Below, piece by piece: positions 40,623 through 47,642 of a DNA stretch of 64,000 nucleotides (its first letter is position 1; each line of letters starts with the position of its first letter). The DNA is from Streptomyces cylindrosporus. Its GTDB lineage: Bacteria > Actinomycetota > Actinomycetes > Streptomycetales > Streptomycetaceae. Made by a program: the position numbers and the translations under genes. Below the pieces are notes generated by a model. The model was not told the origin of the DNA, ran no database searches, and saw only the letters and a list, made by a program, of their open reading frames with translations. The stretch covers positions 372,001 to 436,000 of the forward strand of contig NZ_JALDAY010000008.1 of assembly GCF_022698165.1 (NCBI RefSeq), written 5' to 3'.

Positions 40623-41543
40623 TCAGGAGCGGGACGTGCGGCGGCGTCGCGTCGTCACGACGATGGCCGCGCCGGCCGCGAGCAGGGCGGCCGCGCCGCC
40701 CGCGATGATGCCGCTGTCGCTGCCGCCACCCGTCTCCGCGAGGTCACCGCCGCCGCCGTTCGGGGACGGCGAGGAGACCGGGGTCGCGGTCGACTCGGAG
40801 GCGGACGGGGTGGGGGACCCGGTCGACGGCGTCTCGGTGGTCGGCGGGGTCGTCTCCCCGGCCGGGGCCGACGGCGGCGTGGAGGCGGGCGGGGTGGAGG
40901 CCGGCGGGGTGGTCGGGGGCTGCGACTCGGTGGTCGTGCAGTCCTTCGTGCCGCCGTTCCAGGAAGCGATCAGCTTGTCCTTGATGACCGCGTGGTCGGG
41001 ACCGGCGGGAAGGTCGCCGTGCTCGAAGCCGTCGTTCGCGTCGAGCTTGCCGTCGAACTTCGTGGCGCCCCGGTAGAGGTCGATCTGCGCGAAGCAGCCG
41101 GCGTCCGGCACGGCGATGTCGAGGGTGTCGGTCTTGCCGGGCTTCACGGTCACCGTGTCGAAGTCGTGGAAGACCTGCTGGCCGGAGGTGGCGAAGGTGG
41201 CGCCGTGGGCCAGGTAGGAGGCGAGCGAGGCGGTGCACGTGGTGGCGTCACCGGCGGTGCGGACCGTGACGTGGACCTTGCCGTCGTCCGTCGGCTTGAG
41301 GTTCAGGTCGTCGACCTTGACCGAGGGGTAGAAGTTCTTGCCGTCGAGGGAGAATTCGCAGCGGTCGGTCTCGGTCTTCGAACCGGCGCCCGTCCCGGGC
41401 TTGTAACTGCCACCGGACTCCCAGCCGTCGCCGCCCGGGCAGTCACCGGCCCAGGCGACGGAGGCGGTGGCGGCGCAGATCGCGAGCGACGCGGCGCCCG
41501 TTCCCAGCAGGCGTCGCACGATGACACGGCTCGCTATGGACAT
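40623..41543 (-). CDS. LAETG-anchored cell-surface protein (class E sortase substrate)
   Basis: 306 residues from ATG (MSIASRVIVRR) with GGGGAT upstream; an ATG four codons earlier is possible. Signal peptide ends at SVAWAGD. The mature domain (about 170 residues) has two widely spaced Cys pairs and VHVTVRTAGDATTC, LDIAVPDAGCFAQIDLYRGA. A Pro/Thr/Ser stalk leads to LAETGGGSDSGIIAGGAAALLAAGAAIVVTTRRRR, that is an LAxTG motif, hydrophobic helix and basic tail, the class E sortase signal used in Streptomyces. Catalysis must come from a sortase encoded elsewhere, since the nearest sortase-like gene (54.1 kb) lacks active-site residues. Confidence 0.87.
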   Translation of the reverse strand: MSIASRVIVRRLLGTGAASLAICAATASVAWAGDCPGGDGWESGGSYKPGTGAGSKTETDRCEFSLDGKNFYPSVKVDDLNLKPTDDGKVHVTVRTAGDATTCTASLASYLAHGATFATSGQQVFHDFDTVTVKPGKTDTLDIAVPDAGCFAQIDLYRGATKFDGKLDANDGFEHGDLPAGPDHAVIKDKLIASWNGGTKDCTTTESQPPTTPPASTPPASTPPSAPAGETTPPTTETPSTGSPTPSASESTATPVSSPSPNGGGGDLAETGGGSDSGIIAGGAAALLAAGAAIVVTTRRRRTSRS

Positions 41544-41819
41544 GCGGATCCCCATCTCGGCATGCAGGACCCGGGCACGGCGGCGCAGGGCAGCATGCGG
41601 CGGCCGGCCGTACCGGGATGATGGTCTGAGTAACACCGGTCCCACTGGTCACATGGGTCTCAGGTGCGATCACATCGTGGATCCCGCGGTCGAACGCTGT
41701 CAACCTGCGGTAACGCAGCGGTAGTTCAATGCTCCATCACAATTTCGCCACAGCAGGAACAGACGGCTCCGCATCCGGTCGCCGCCCGTCTCCCGCTGCT
41801 CGTTCCGCCTGCCGCCCGT

Positions 41820-42590
41820 TCACCCCACCGTCGGGCTCGGGCTCGCGCCCGTACCGGCCGAGGACTCGCCCGGCAGGACCGGCGGCTGGGTGGTGCTGTC
41901 CACCGGCGGCGTGAGCACGATCTGCGGCTGGCCGGCGACCGGGGGCGGCGGGGTGAGATCCTTGGCGGGCAGCTTCGGCGGGGTCGTCTCCTGGAAGAGG
42001 ACCTGGTCGAAGTTGACCAGCCCGGTGTTCTCCATGACGGTGATGTGGTCCAGCACCGTTGCGTTGGCCTGGTCGGCCAGCGCCCGCACCACGGTGTTCT
42101 TGGTCGTCGAGCGGATCTTCGCGATCGTGTTGAAGATCGAACCGTGCGTCACCCGCAGGATGTTGGCGAAGTCCGTGTCGAACTGCTTGCCGGAGTCCGC
42201 GGAGAGGGTGTTGACGAAGCCGACCTGCTGGGGGCTGGCCACGTTGGGGATCGTGATGTTCAGCATCGTGCTGATCTTGCGGCAGCTGGCGTCCAGTGCG
42301 GCGTGCCCGTCGATCAGGTGCTTGCTGGCGGTGATGACCGCCTTGCTCTGCCCCTTCTTCAGGCCCAGCTGGCCGACGGGGTACTCCCACAGGCCCGCCG
42401 CGCGCACCTTGACCACGAAGTCGCGGTCCGCCTCGGTGAGCGGCCCCCACTGGGTCTGCGCGATGACTCTCGACCCCGAACTGGACACGGTGTTGACGCC
42501 GAGCATCGCGGGATAGGCGAGAGCCGCGAGAGTGATACTGAGGGCTCCGCCCACGAAGAGCGTTCCCGTCGCGTTCCGCGAAAAGCGCAC
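41820..42590 (-). CDS. Secreted DUF4142-family protein
   Basis: 256 residues from the GTG directly after AGGAGGCACG. The longer upstream frame lacks such a site. The signal peptide (GTLFVGGALSITLAALAYPAML) is followed by an approximately 150-residue helical DUF4142 domain (LTEADRDFVVKVRAAGLWEYPVGQLGLKKGQSKAVITASKHLIDGHAAL, FVNTLSADSGKQFDTDFANILRVTHG). The C-terminus is Pro/Thr rich. DUF4142 domains resemble four-helix bundles; the role is unknown, often in stress-linked loci. Confidence 0.87.
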   Translation of the reverse strand: MRFSRNATGTLFVGGALSITLAALAYPAMLGVNTVSSSGSRVIAQTQWGPLTEADRDFVVKVRAAGLWEYPVGQLGLKKGQSKAVITASKHLIDGHAALDASCRKISTMLNITIPNVASPQQVGFVNTLSADSGKQFDTDFANILRVTHGSIFNTIAKIRSTTKNTVVRALADQANATVLDHITVMENTGLVNFDQVLFQETTPPKLPAKDLTPPPPVAGQPQIVLTPPVDSTTQPPVLPGESSAGTGASPSPTVG

Positions 42591-42844
42591 CGTGCCTCCT
42601 GCCCGGTCGGGGATACCGCCCCTGGTCGTGCGGCGGTTGGTCGGACGAAGGGGAGTACGGATCACAACGGGCCACTGAACCTTTTGATTTGGTAAAGAAC
42701 GGCGGATGTGAGGCACGCCATTCCGTCCCCGGGCGTCAGGAGGGGTTGTCGGCGGTGCTGCTGATGGTGCTCATGACAAGAGTTGACGGAATGTTGACCA
42801 GTTGACGGGTGAGCCGGGAGGAAACCCCGACCTAGATTCGGGCC

Positions 42845-43531
42845 ATGCCCCCACAGCCCCAGCCCAGGGTCCCCGCGGCCCTTCCCGTCCTGCCCTACCG
42901 CAAGCCCACCAAGGGCCGCGACTACTGGGTGTTCGACGACGTCCTGCCGGACGTGGACGCCGTGCGGGAACGCTGTCTGGCCAAGGACGACTGGGTACGG
43001 GGCTACCCGTACACCTCGGAGACCTGGCCGGGCCTGCGCACCATGCCGGGCCTGGAGCCGGCCGAACTCGCCGTCGTGGAACGGCTGGTGAGGAAGGCGA
43101 CCGGCGCGAAGGAGCTCTGGGTGCAGCAGGCGCCCGGCGGTGGCACCCTCAACCACAACTGCGTCCAGGTCGTCGGCGAGGGCGAGAGCGAGCCGCGCCC
43201 GCACACCGACTCGCGGGCACTGTGCCGGTACGCGGCCGTGCTCTACCTCAACCCCGGCGTCGGCAAGGACTGCGGCACCGCCTTCTACCGCCAGTCCCTG
43301 CCCGGCGGCCGGCTCGGCGGCAACGTGGTGCAGGCCCCGCACAACAACCTCGTCGAGGCCCTCGGCACCCGGTTCGTGCCCGGGGACCACTTCGAGGAGG
43401 ACGTGCGCGTCCCGCACAAGTACAACCGCCTGCTCCTCTACAACGCCAACCTCGTGCACAGCGCGACCGCGTACACCGGCAGGACGCTGGAGGAGAAGCG
43501 GATGACCGCGGTCTTCTTCTGGATGGCCTGA
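42845..43531 (+). CDS. 2-oxoglutarate/Fe(II) oxygenase-like protein (DUF6445 type)
   Basis: 228 residues. It contains RPHTDSRALCRYAAVLYLNP, with the His-x-Asp of a jelly-roll dioxygenase, and YNRLLLYNANLVHSATAYTG, with the distal His and preceding region. GTAFYRQSLPGG and HKYNRLLLYNA complete the fold. It resembles proteins labelled DUF6445. Substrate unknown; the gene stands alone. The C-terminal WMA-stop sequence recurs just downstream (see repeat). Confidence 0.78.
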   Translation: MPPQPQPRVPAALPVLPYRKPTKGRDYWVFDDVLPDVDAVRERCLAKDDWVRGYPYTSETWPGLRTMPGLEPAELAVVERLVRKATGAKELWVQQAPGGGTLNHNCVQVVGEGESEPRPHTDSRALCRYAAVLYLNPGVGKDCGTAFYRQSLPGGRLGGNVVQAPHNNLVEALGTRFVPGDHFEEDVRVPHKYNRLLLYNANLVHSATAYTGRTLEEKRMTAVFFWMA

Positions 43532-43566
43532 TTCCGGATGGCCTGACGTCAATGTGGATGGCCTGA
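43521..43566 (+). repeat. Three copies of GGATGGCCTGA at the 3' end of the oxygenase gene
   Basis: Copies start at 43521, 43536 and 43556; the first spans the last codons and stop of the oxygenase gene. The others follow with spacers of 4 and 9 bases. This looks like a slipped duplication of the gene end. Confidence 0.6.
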
Positions 43567-43571
43567 CGTCG

Positions 43572-43940
43572 CTACGAGTGTCCGAGTCCGCCGCTGCCGA
43601 AGCTGCCGCTGCTGCCCGGCAGCCAGCGCCTGCGGTGCTGGTCCCTTCCCGTCCTGCTGCCCGAGTGGTGGAGGTCGTAGGGCATGAGACGCTGCCCGTC
43701 CTGCGCCCGCGGGACCTCGTCCGGCTCCCGCATCTCGCGCGTCTCCCACACCGGACCGTCGGCGGGGAGATGGGGCTGCTCGTCCGGATTCGGCCGCGGC
43801 AGCTCGCGGTCGCGGACCCTCATGCCGAACTGCACGGCCCAGATCAGTGCACCGGCGATGATCAGGCCACCGACAAAGGCGGCGATCACGTTGAGTACCT
43901 CGCTCGACGTGGCCGCTACTACAAACGTCGCCGTACTCAT
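43572..43940 (-). CDS. DUF6479-family membrane-anchored protein
   Basis: 122 residues from ATG (MSTATFVVAATS). One membrane helix (VLNVIAAFVGGLIIAGALIWAVQFG) is followed by a conserved cytoplasmic tail: RPNPDEQPHLPADGPVWETREMREPDEVPR, ending HRRRWLPGSSGSFGSGGLGHS. This matches the small Streptomyces DUF6479 family. Function unknown. A longer in-frame extension upstream overlaps the GrpB remnant and was not used. Confidence 0.82.
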   Translation of the reverse strand: MSTATFVVAATSSEVLNVIAAFVGGLIIAGALIWAVQFGMRVRDRELPRPNPDEQPHLPADGPVWETREMREPDEVPRAQDGQRLMPYDLHHSGSRTGRDQHRRRWLPGSSGSFGSGGLGHS

Positions 43941-43985
43941 GACTCGATTATCGACCCAAACGGGAAGAATGGGGAGATCGAGACC

Positions 43986-44346
43986 GTGCGGATGGCCGAC
44001 TACGACGACCCGGACTGGCCCCGCCGGGCCGCCGAGACGGTCACCGCGCTGCGATCCGCGACCCCCGGGCTCTACGTCGGCCCGGAGCACATCGGCTCCA
44101 CGGCACGTGGTGACGTACGACAGCCGGCCCACCAGGAATCAGCGGATTCTCCGCGACTACCTGCGCGCCCACCCCGAGGAGGCCGCCCGCTACGGGCAGG
44201 CCAAGCGGGCCCTGGCCGCGGCCGGGAGACCGGCCCGGGACTACGCGCGGACCAAGACGGCCATCGTCCAGGAACTCACCGACCGCGCCCGCGCCGCCCG
44301 CGCCCGCGCCGACCGCGGGCTGCCGTCGGAGCCGGTGTGGGCGTAG
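43986..44346 (+). pseudogene. GrpB-family (UPF0157) remnant with internal deletion and frameshift
   Basis: The N-terminal piece reads RMADYDDPDWPRRAAETV then VGPEHIGSTA, as in the GrpB/nucleotidyltransferase-like family. Directly after GSTA the matching frame shifts and continues as HVVTYDSRPTRNQRILRDYLRAHPEEAARYGQAKRALAAAG to a stop, the C-terminal helix of the same family. The 70 or so central residues (the usual VPGLxAKPxID motif onward) are gone. It is thus a deletion pseudogene. Confidence 0.75.
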
Positions 44347-44350
44347 GGCT

Positions 44351-44749
44351 TCAGACGTCCGCGTCCCGCGGCAGCACCGTCACCCGGTGGAAGTTGCACA
44401 GCCTCGTCGACAGGTCCTGGGCCAGGGGGCGGGCCTGGTGGGCGGCGTGTGCCTTGAGGGCCACGCTGACCAGGCTGAGCAGGAGGTCGACGTCGGTGTC
44501 GCAGTCCAGGTGCACGGTGACCCAACGGGAGCCCGGGACCATACGGATCGCGGTCGACTCCGCGAAGTCGTAGTGCAGCCGCTGGATCGCGTGCGCGGTG
44601 AGGTGGAGGTCCACGTCCCGGTCGGAATGGAAGTGGACGATCTCGTCCCGGGCGTACCTGAGCGCACGGCCCGTGCCGCAACTGGTCGGACACGGCGTGA
44701 GATCGGGCCATGCCTCCAGTGCCGTCATGGCTTTCTGGGCCGGTGTCAT
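44351..44749 (-). CDS. Luciferase-domain small protein (DUF5519-like)
   Basis: 132 residues, ATG start. Sequence ALEAWPDLTPCPTSCGTGRALRYARDEIVHFHSDRDVDLHLTAHAIQRL and MVPGSRWVTVHLDCDTDVDLLLSLVSVALKAH matches the small family named luciferase domain protein or DUF5519, characterised by HFHxDxxxDLxL. No light-emission or flavin function is implied. It has no signal peptide. Confidence 0.78.
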   Translation of the reverse strand: MTPAQKAMTALEAWPDLTPCPTSCGTGRALRYARDEIVHFHSDRDVDLHLTAHAIQRLHYDFAESTAIRMVPGSRWVTVHLDCDTDVDLLLSLVSVALKAHAAHQARPLAQDLSTRLCNFHRVTVLPRDADV

Positions 44750-45003
44750 GAACCCATAGTGCGGTGCTCACCACGCAGCCACCAGAGATTGGAGGATTCG
44801 TAACCCGTAGGAGACGGATCCGGACGTGCCGGGGACGCCTCCTGTGCGGACACCTCCACAGACGTCCCACTGAAATGACATGGACCGTTCATTCGTTGGC
44901 CATAGATCACGCCACGCAGCGACAGGAACCGGCCATTGACTCTCTCCGCGCGGCACCACCAGGGCACGCGTAGGGGGCGAATCGTTTCCTTTGGGGGGCG
45001 CAC

Positions 45004-46101
45004 GTGCTGTCCGCTCAGAAGGATTCCGGCAGACCGGAATCCGACGGATCGGAGTCCGGTAGACCGGGGTTCGGCAGATCGGAGTCCGGCAGACCGGGGT
45101 CCGGTGGACCGGAGTCCGATCCGACCGTGCCGCACAGGCCGCAGTCGGCCTGCGGGCTCGGCGACCGGCTCTTCCGGCACCAGTTGACCGCGACCGGCGT
45201 CGTCGTGCTCGCCATCATGGCGGCCGTCGGGCTGTTCCTGCTGCTGCGTGCCGCGCAGGCGCTGCGCGCGGTGGGCGTCGTCAAGTTCCTCACCACGGCC
45301 GAATGGCAGCCGGACGTCCACAAGTTCGGCATCGCGGCCGTCCTCACCGGCACCCTGCTGGTGGCCGCCGTCGCGGTCGTCGTCTCCGTCCCGCTGGCGG
45401 TCGGCACGGCGCTGTTCATCTCGGACGTCGCCCCGCGCAAGCTGCGCCGCACCCTGGTCACGATGGTCGACCTGATGGCGGCCGTCCCCTCGGTGGTGTA
45501 CGGCCTGTGGGGGCTCTTCTTCTTCCAGCAGCACGTCATCGGCCTGTCCCGCTGGCTGTCCGACTGGCTCGGCTGGATCCCCGTCTTCAAGGTGGACGGC
45601 ACCCAGCCGGGCGAGCCGCTCGCCTCGGACAGCGTCTACACGGCGTCCACCTTCGTGGCCGGCCTGGTCGTCGCGCTGATGGTCGCGCCGATCCAGTGCT
45701 CGGTGATGCGCGAGGTGTTCGCACAGGCACCGGCCGGTGAGCGGGAGGGCGCGTACGCGCTCGGCGCGACCCGCTGGGGCATGATCCGCTCGGTCGTCCT
45801 GCCGTACGGCATGGGCGGGATCATCGGCGGCACGATGCTGGGGCTCGGCCGGGCGATGGGCGAGACGATCGCCGTCTACATGATCATCTCGCCGGTCTTC
45901 GTGATCCAGCCCCACATCCTGCAGACCGGCTCGAACTCGGTCTCCTCGCTCATCGCCCTGCACTACGGCGACGCGTCCACCTTCGGCATGTCGGCGCTGA
46001 TGGCGGCGGGCCTGGCGCTGTTCCTGCTCACCCTGGCGGTCAACTTCACCGCCTCCTCCATCGTGGCCCGTTCCCGGTCCGGCGCGCAGAGCGAGGCATG
46101 A
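45004..46101 (+). CDS. pstC: Phosphate-type ABC permease PstC
   Basis: 365 residues from GTG with GGGGGG upstream. The first 45 residues are a Ser/Gly/Pro/Asp-rich repeat (SESGRPG...), unusual for PstC. Six membrane helices follow, with FISDVAPRKLRRTLVTMVDLMAAVPSVVYGLWGLFFF, the EAYALGATRWxMIRSVVLPYG-type coupling loop (EGAYALGATRWGMIRSVVLPYG) and GLGRAMGETIAVYMI, all diagnostic for PstC. It forms the inner-membrane channel with PstA for phosphate import driven by PstB. The 3' end has been tandemly duplicated downstream. No canonical PstS lipoprotein gene precedes it. Confidence 0.93.
   Translation: MLSAQKDSGRPESDGSESGRPGFGRSESGRPGSGGPESDPTVPHRPQSACGLGDRLFRHQLTATGVVVLAIMAAVGLFLLLRAAQALRAVGVVKFLTTAEWQPDVHKFGIAAVLTGTLLVAAVAVVVSVPLAVGTALFISDVAPRKLRRTLVTMVDLMAAVPSVVYGLWGLFFFQQHVIGLSRWLSDWLGWIPVFKVDGTQPGEPLASDSVYTASTFVAGLVVALMVAPIQCSVMREVFAQAPAGEREGAYALGATRWGMIRSVVLPYGMGGIIGGTMLGLGRAMGETIAVYMIISPVFVIQPHILQTGSNSVSSLIALHYGDASTFGMSALMAAGLALFLLTLAVNFTASSIVARSRSGAQSEA
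45021..45120 (+). repeat. Approximately 30-bp tandem repeat in the 5' end of pstC
   Basis: Units at 45047 and 45077 (GATCGGAGTCCGG(T/C)AGACC then GGGTTCGG-type) with partial units before and after (a degenerate GGATTCCGG / CCGGAATCC hairpin at 45021-45042). In protein this gives SESGRPGFGRSESGRPGSGG. Length polymorphism between strains is expected. Confidence 0.75.
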
Positions 46102-46493
46102 GATGACCGTCGTAGAAGAGACTCCTCCGGCGGAGGCCGCCGCGGTCGAGGCGGTACCCCTCGCCCCCGAGGTCCCCGACGTCCCGCGCCGCATCGGCGG
46201 GCTCACCCGCTCCGGTGTGCTGTCCCTCTTCGACGCCTCCACCTTCGGCATGTCGGCGCTGATGGCGGCGGGCCTGGCGCTGTTCCTGCTCACCCTGGCG
46301 GTCAACTTCACCGCCTCCTCCATCGTGGCCCGTTCCCGGTCCGGCGCGCAGAGCGAGGCATGAGATGACCGTCGTAGACGAGACTCCTCCGGCGGAGGCC
46401 GCCGCGGTCGAGGCGGTACCCCTCGCCCCCGAGGTCCCCGACGTCCCGCGCCGCATCGGCGGACTCACCCGCTCCGGTGTGCTGTCCCTCTTC
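45970..46493 (+). repeat. 262-bp tandem duplication across the pstC-pstA junction
   Basis: Copy 1 (45970-46231) and copy 2 (46232-46493) differ at only three positions that I can see (GCGTCC/GCCTCC, GAAGAG/GACGAG, GGGCTC/GGACTC). Each covers the last 132 bases of pstC, the stop, and the first 129 bases of pstA. The event is recent. Confidence 0.9.
46103..46363 (+). pseudogene. Chimeric ORF made by the duplication (PstA N-term + PstC C-term)
   Basis: 86 codons: residues 1-43 equal the N-terminus of PstA (MTVVEETPPAEAAAVEAVP), residues 44-86 equal the C-terminus of PstC (from DASTFGMSALMA to GAQSEA). It keeps start, stop and RBS and has one membrane helix, so it may be translated, but it arose by duplication and is not an ordinary gene. 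The true PstA start lies directly after it. Confidence 0.85.
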
Positions 46494-47642
46494 GGCGCGG
46501 CAGCCTCCGGCCTGTGCACGGCGGTGCTGCTGTTCGGTGAACTCGCGCCATTCTCGGGCTCGTTGGGCTTCTTCGTCACCGCCTATGCCGCCTTCCTGCT
46601 CGTCTACGCCGTGCTGACCGGCCTGGAGGAGGACGGGCAGGCGGTACGGGACCGGGTGATGACGGTCGTGCTGTGGACGGCGGCGGGGCTGCTGTTCACC
46701 GCGCTCGCCCTGGTCGTCGGCTTCACCGCCTGGCGCGGCCGCGAGGCCCTGCCGCACGGCAACTTCTTCACCCAGGACATGCAGGCGGCGGGCCCCCTGG
46801 ACCCGCTGACCAACGGCGGCATCGCGCACGCCATGCTCGGCACGCTCATCATGATCACCATCGCGCTGACGATCACGGTTCCGCTGGGCCTGGCCTGCGC
46901 GGTGTACCTGAACCAGATCCCGGGCCGCTTCTCCCGCTTCGTCCGCACGATCGTCGAGGCGATGACGGCGCTGCCCTCCATCGTCGCGGGCCTGATGGTG
47001 TACGCGGTCTGGATCCTCGGGCTCGGCATGCAGAAGTCGGGCCTGGCGGCCGGGTTCGCGATCAGCGTGATGATGCTCCCGATCGTGATCCGCGCGGCGG
47101 ACGTCGTCCTGCGCCTGGTGCCGGGCAACCTCACCGAGGCGGCGGAGGCGCTGGGCGCGCCGCGCTGGCGGACGGTCTGGCACGTCGTCCTCCCGACGGC
47201 CCGCTCGGGCCTGGCGACGGCGGTCATCCTCGGCACGGCGCGAGGCATCGGCGAGACGTCCCCGGTCCTCCTGACGGCAGGCTTCACGGCGGCCCTGAAC
47301 GCCAACCCGACGAACGGCCCGATGATCTCCCTCCCGCTCGCGGTCTTCAACTTCGTCCGCTCACCGGAGCCGACGATGATCGCGCGGGGTTTTGGGGCGG
47401 CGGCGGTGTTGATGGCCCTGGTGTTGGTGCTCTTCGCGATAGCGCGCGTCATCGGGGGACGCGGGCCGGGCCACCAGAGCAAACGGCAAGCACGCAGGGC
47501 GGCGAGGGCATCCCGACAGGACCTCGAAAGGTTCGACGAGCTCAACGCCGCAAGGGGCGCGGGGAACTGCGCGACCAGCCACGAAGCACCCGCACCCGAC
47601 GACGAACCCGCATCCGCGCCCACACACGGAGACAGCCACTGA
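46365..47642 (+). CDS. pstA: Phosphate-type ABC permease PstA
   Basis: 425 residues. A 43-residue Pro/Glu-rich N-terminus leads to eight hydrophobic segments; the PstA core is LACAVYLNQIPGRFSRFVRTIVEAMTALPSIVAGLMVYAV, EAAEALGAPRWRTVWHVVLPTARSGLATAVILGTARGIGET and PLAVFNFVRSPEPTMIARGFGAA. The C-terminal 60 residues are an uncommon cytoplasmic extension; part of it (RGAGNCATSHE) is encoded by a dispersed repeat. The stop overlaps the next start by one base (TGATG). It pairs with PstC and PstB. Confidence 0.92.
   Translation: MTVVDETPPAEAAAVEAVPLAPEVPDVPRRIGGLTRSGVLSLFGAAASGLCTAVLLFGELAPFSGSLGFFVTAYAAFLLVYAVLTGLEEDGQAVRDRVMTVVLWTAAGLLFTALALVVGFTAWRGREALPHGNFFTQDMQAAGPLDPLTNGGIAHAMLGTLIMITIALTITVPLGLACAVYLNQIPGRFSRFVRTIVEAMTALPSIVAGLMVYAVWILGLGMQKSGLAAGFAISVMMLPIVIRAADVVLRLVPGNLTEAAEALGAPRWRTVWHVVLPTARSGLATAVILGTARGIGETSPVLLTAGFTAALNANPTNGPMISLPLAVFNFVRSPEPTMIARGFGAAAVLMALVLVLFAIARVIGGRGPGHQSKRQARRAARASRQDLERFDELNAARGAGNCATSHEAPAPDDEPASAPTHGDSH
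47553..47584 (+). repeat. Dispersed Streptomyces repeat, copy A (within pstA 3' end)
   Basis: AGGGGCGCGGGGAACTGCGC and GACCAGCCACGA: a 32-base sequence whose inverse occurs at 51894-51925 with one difference (A for C). This motif recurs in many Streptomyces genomes. Here it is part of the pstA coding sequence. Confidence 0.8.

Noticed and set aside
44876..44908. A PhoP box upstream of pstC (GTTCATT followed by GGCCATA)
   Set aside because: Only one unit resembles the consensus; the second has 3 of 7 matches, so it is not reported as a site.
45021..45120. The 30-bp repeats as a CRISPR array
   Set aside because: Units are directly adjacent without unique spacers and are in coding frame with pstC.
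46103..46363. The 86-codon PstA-PstC chimera as an independent membrane protein gene
   Set aside because: It is completely explained by the 262-bp tandem duplication; listed as pseudogene.
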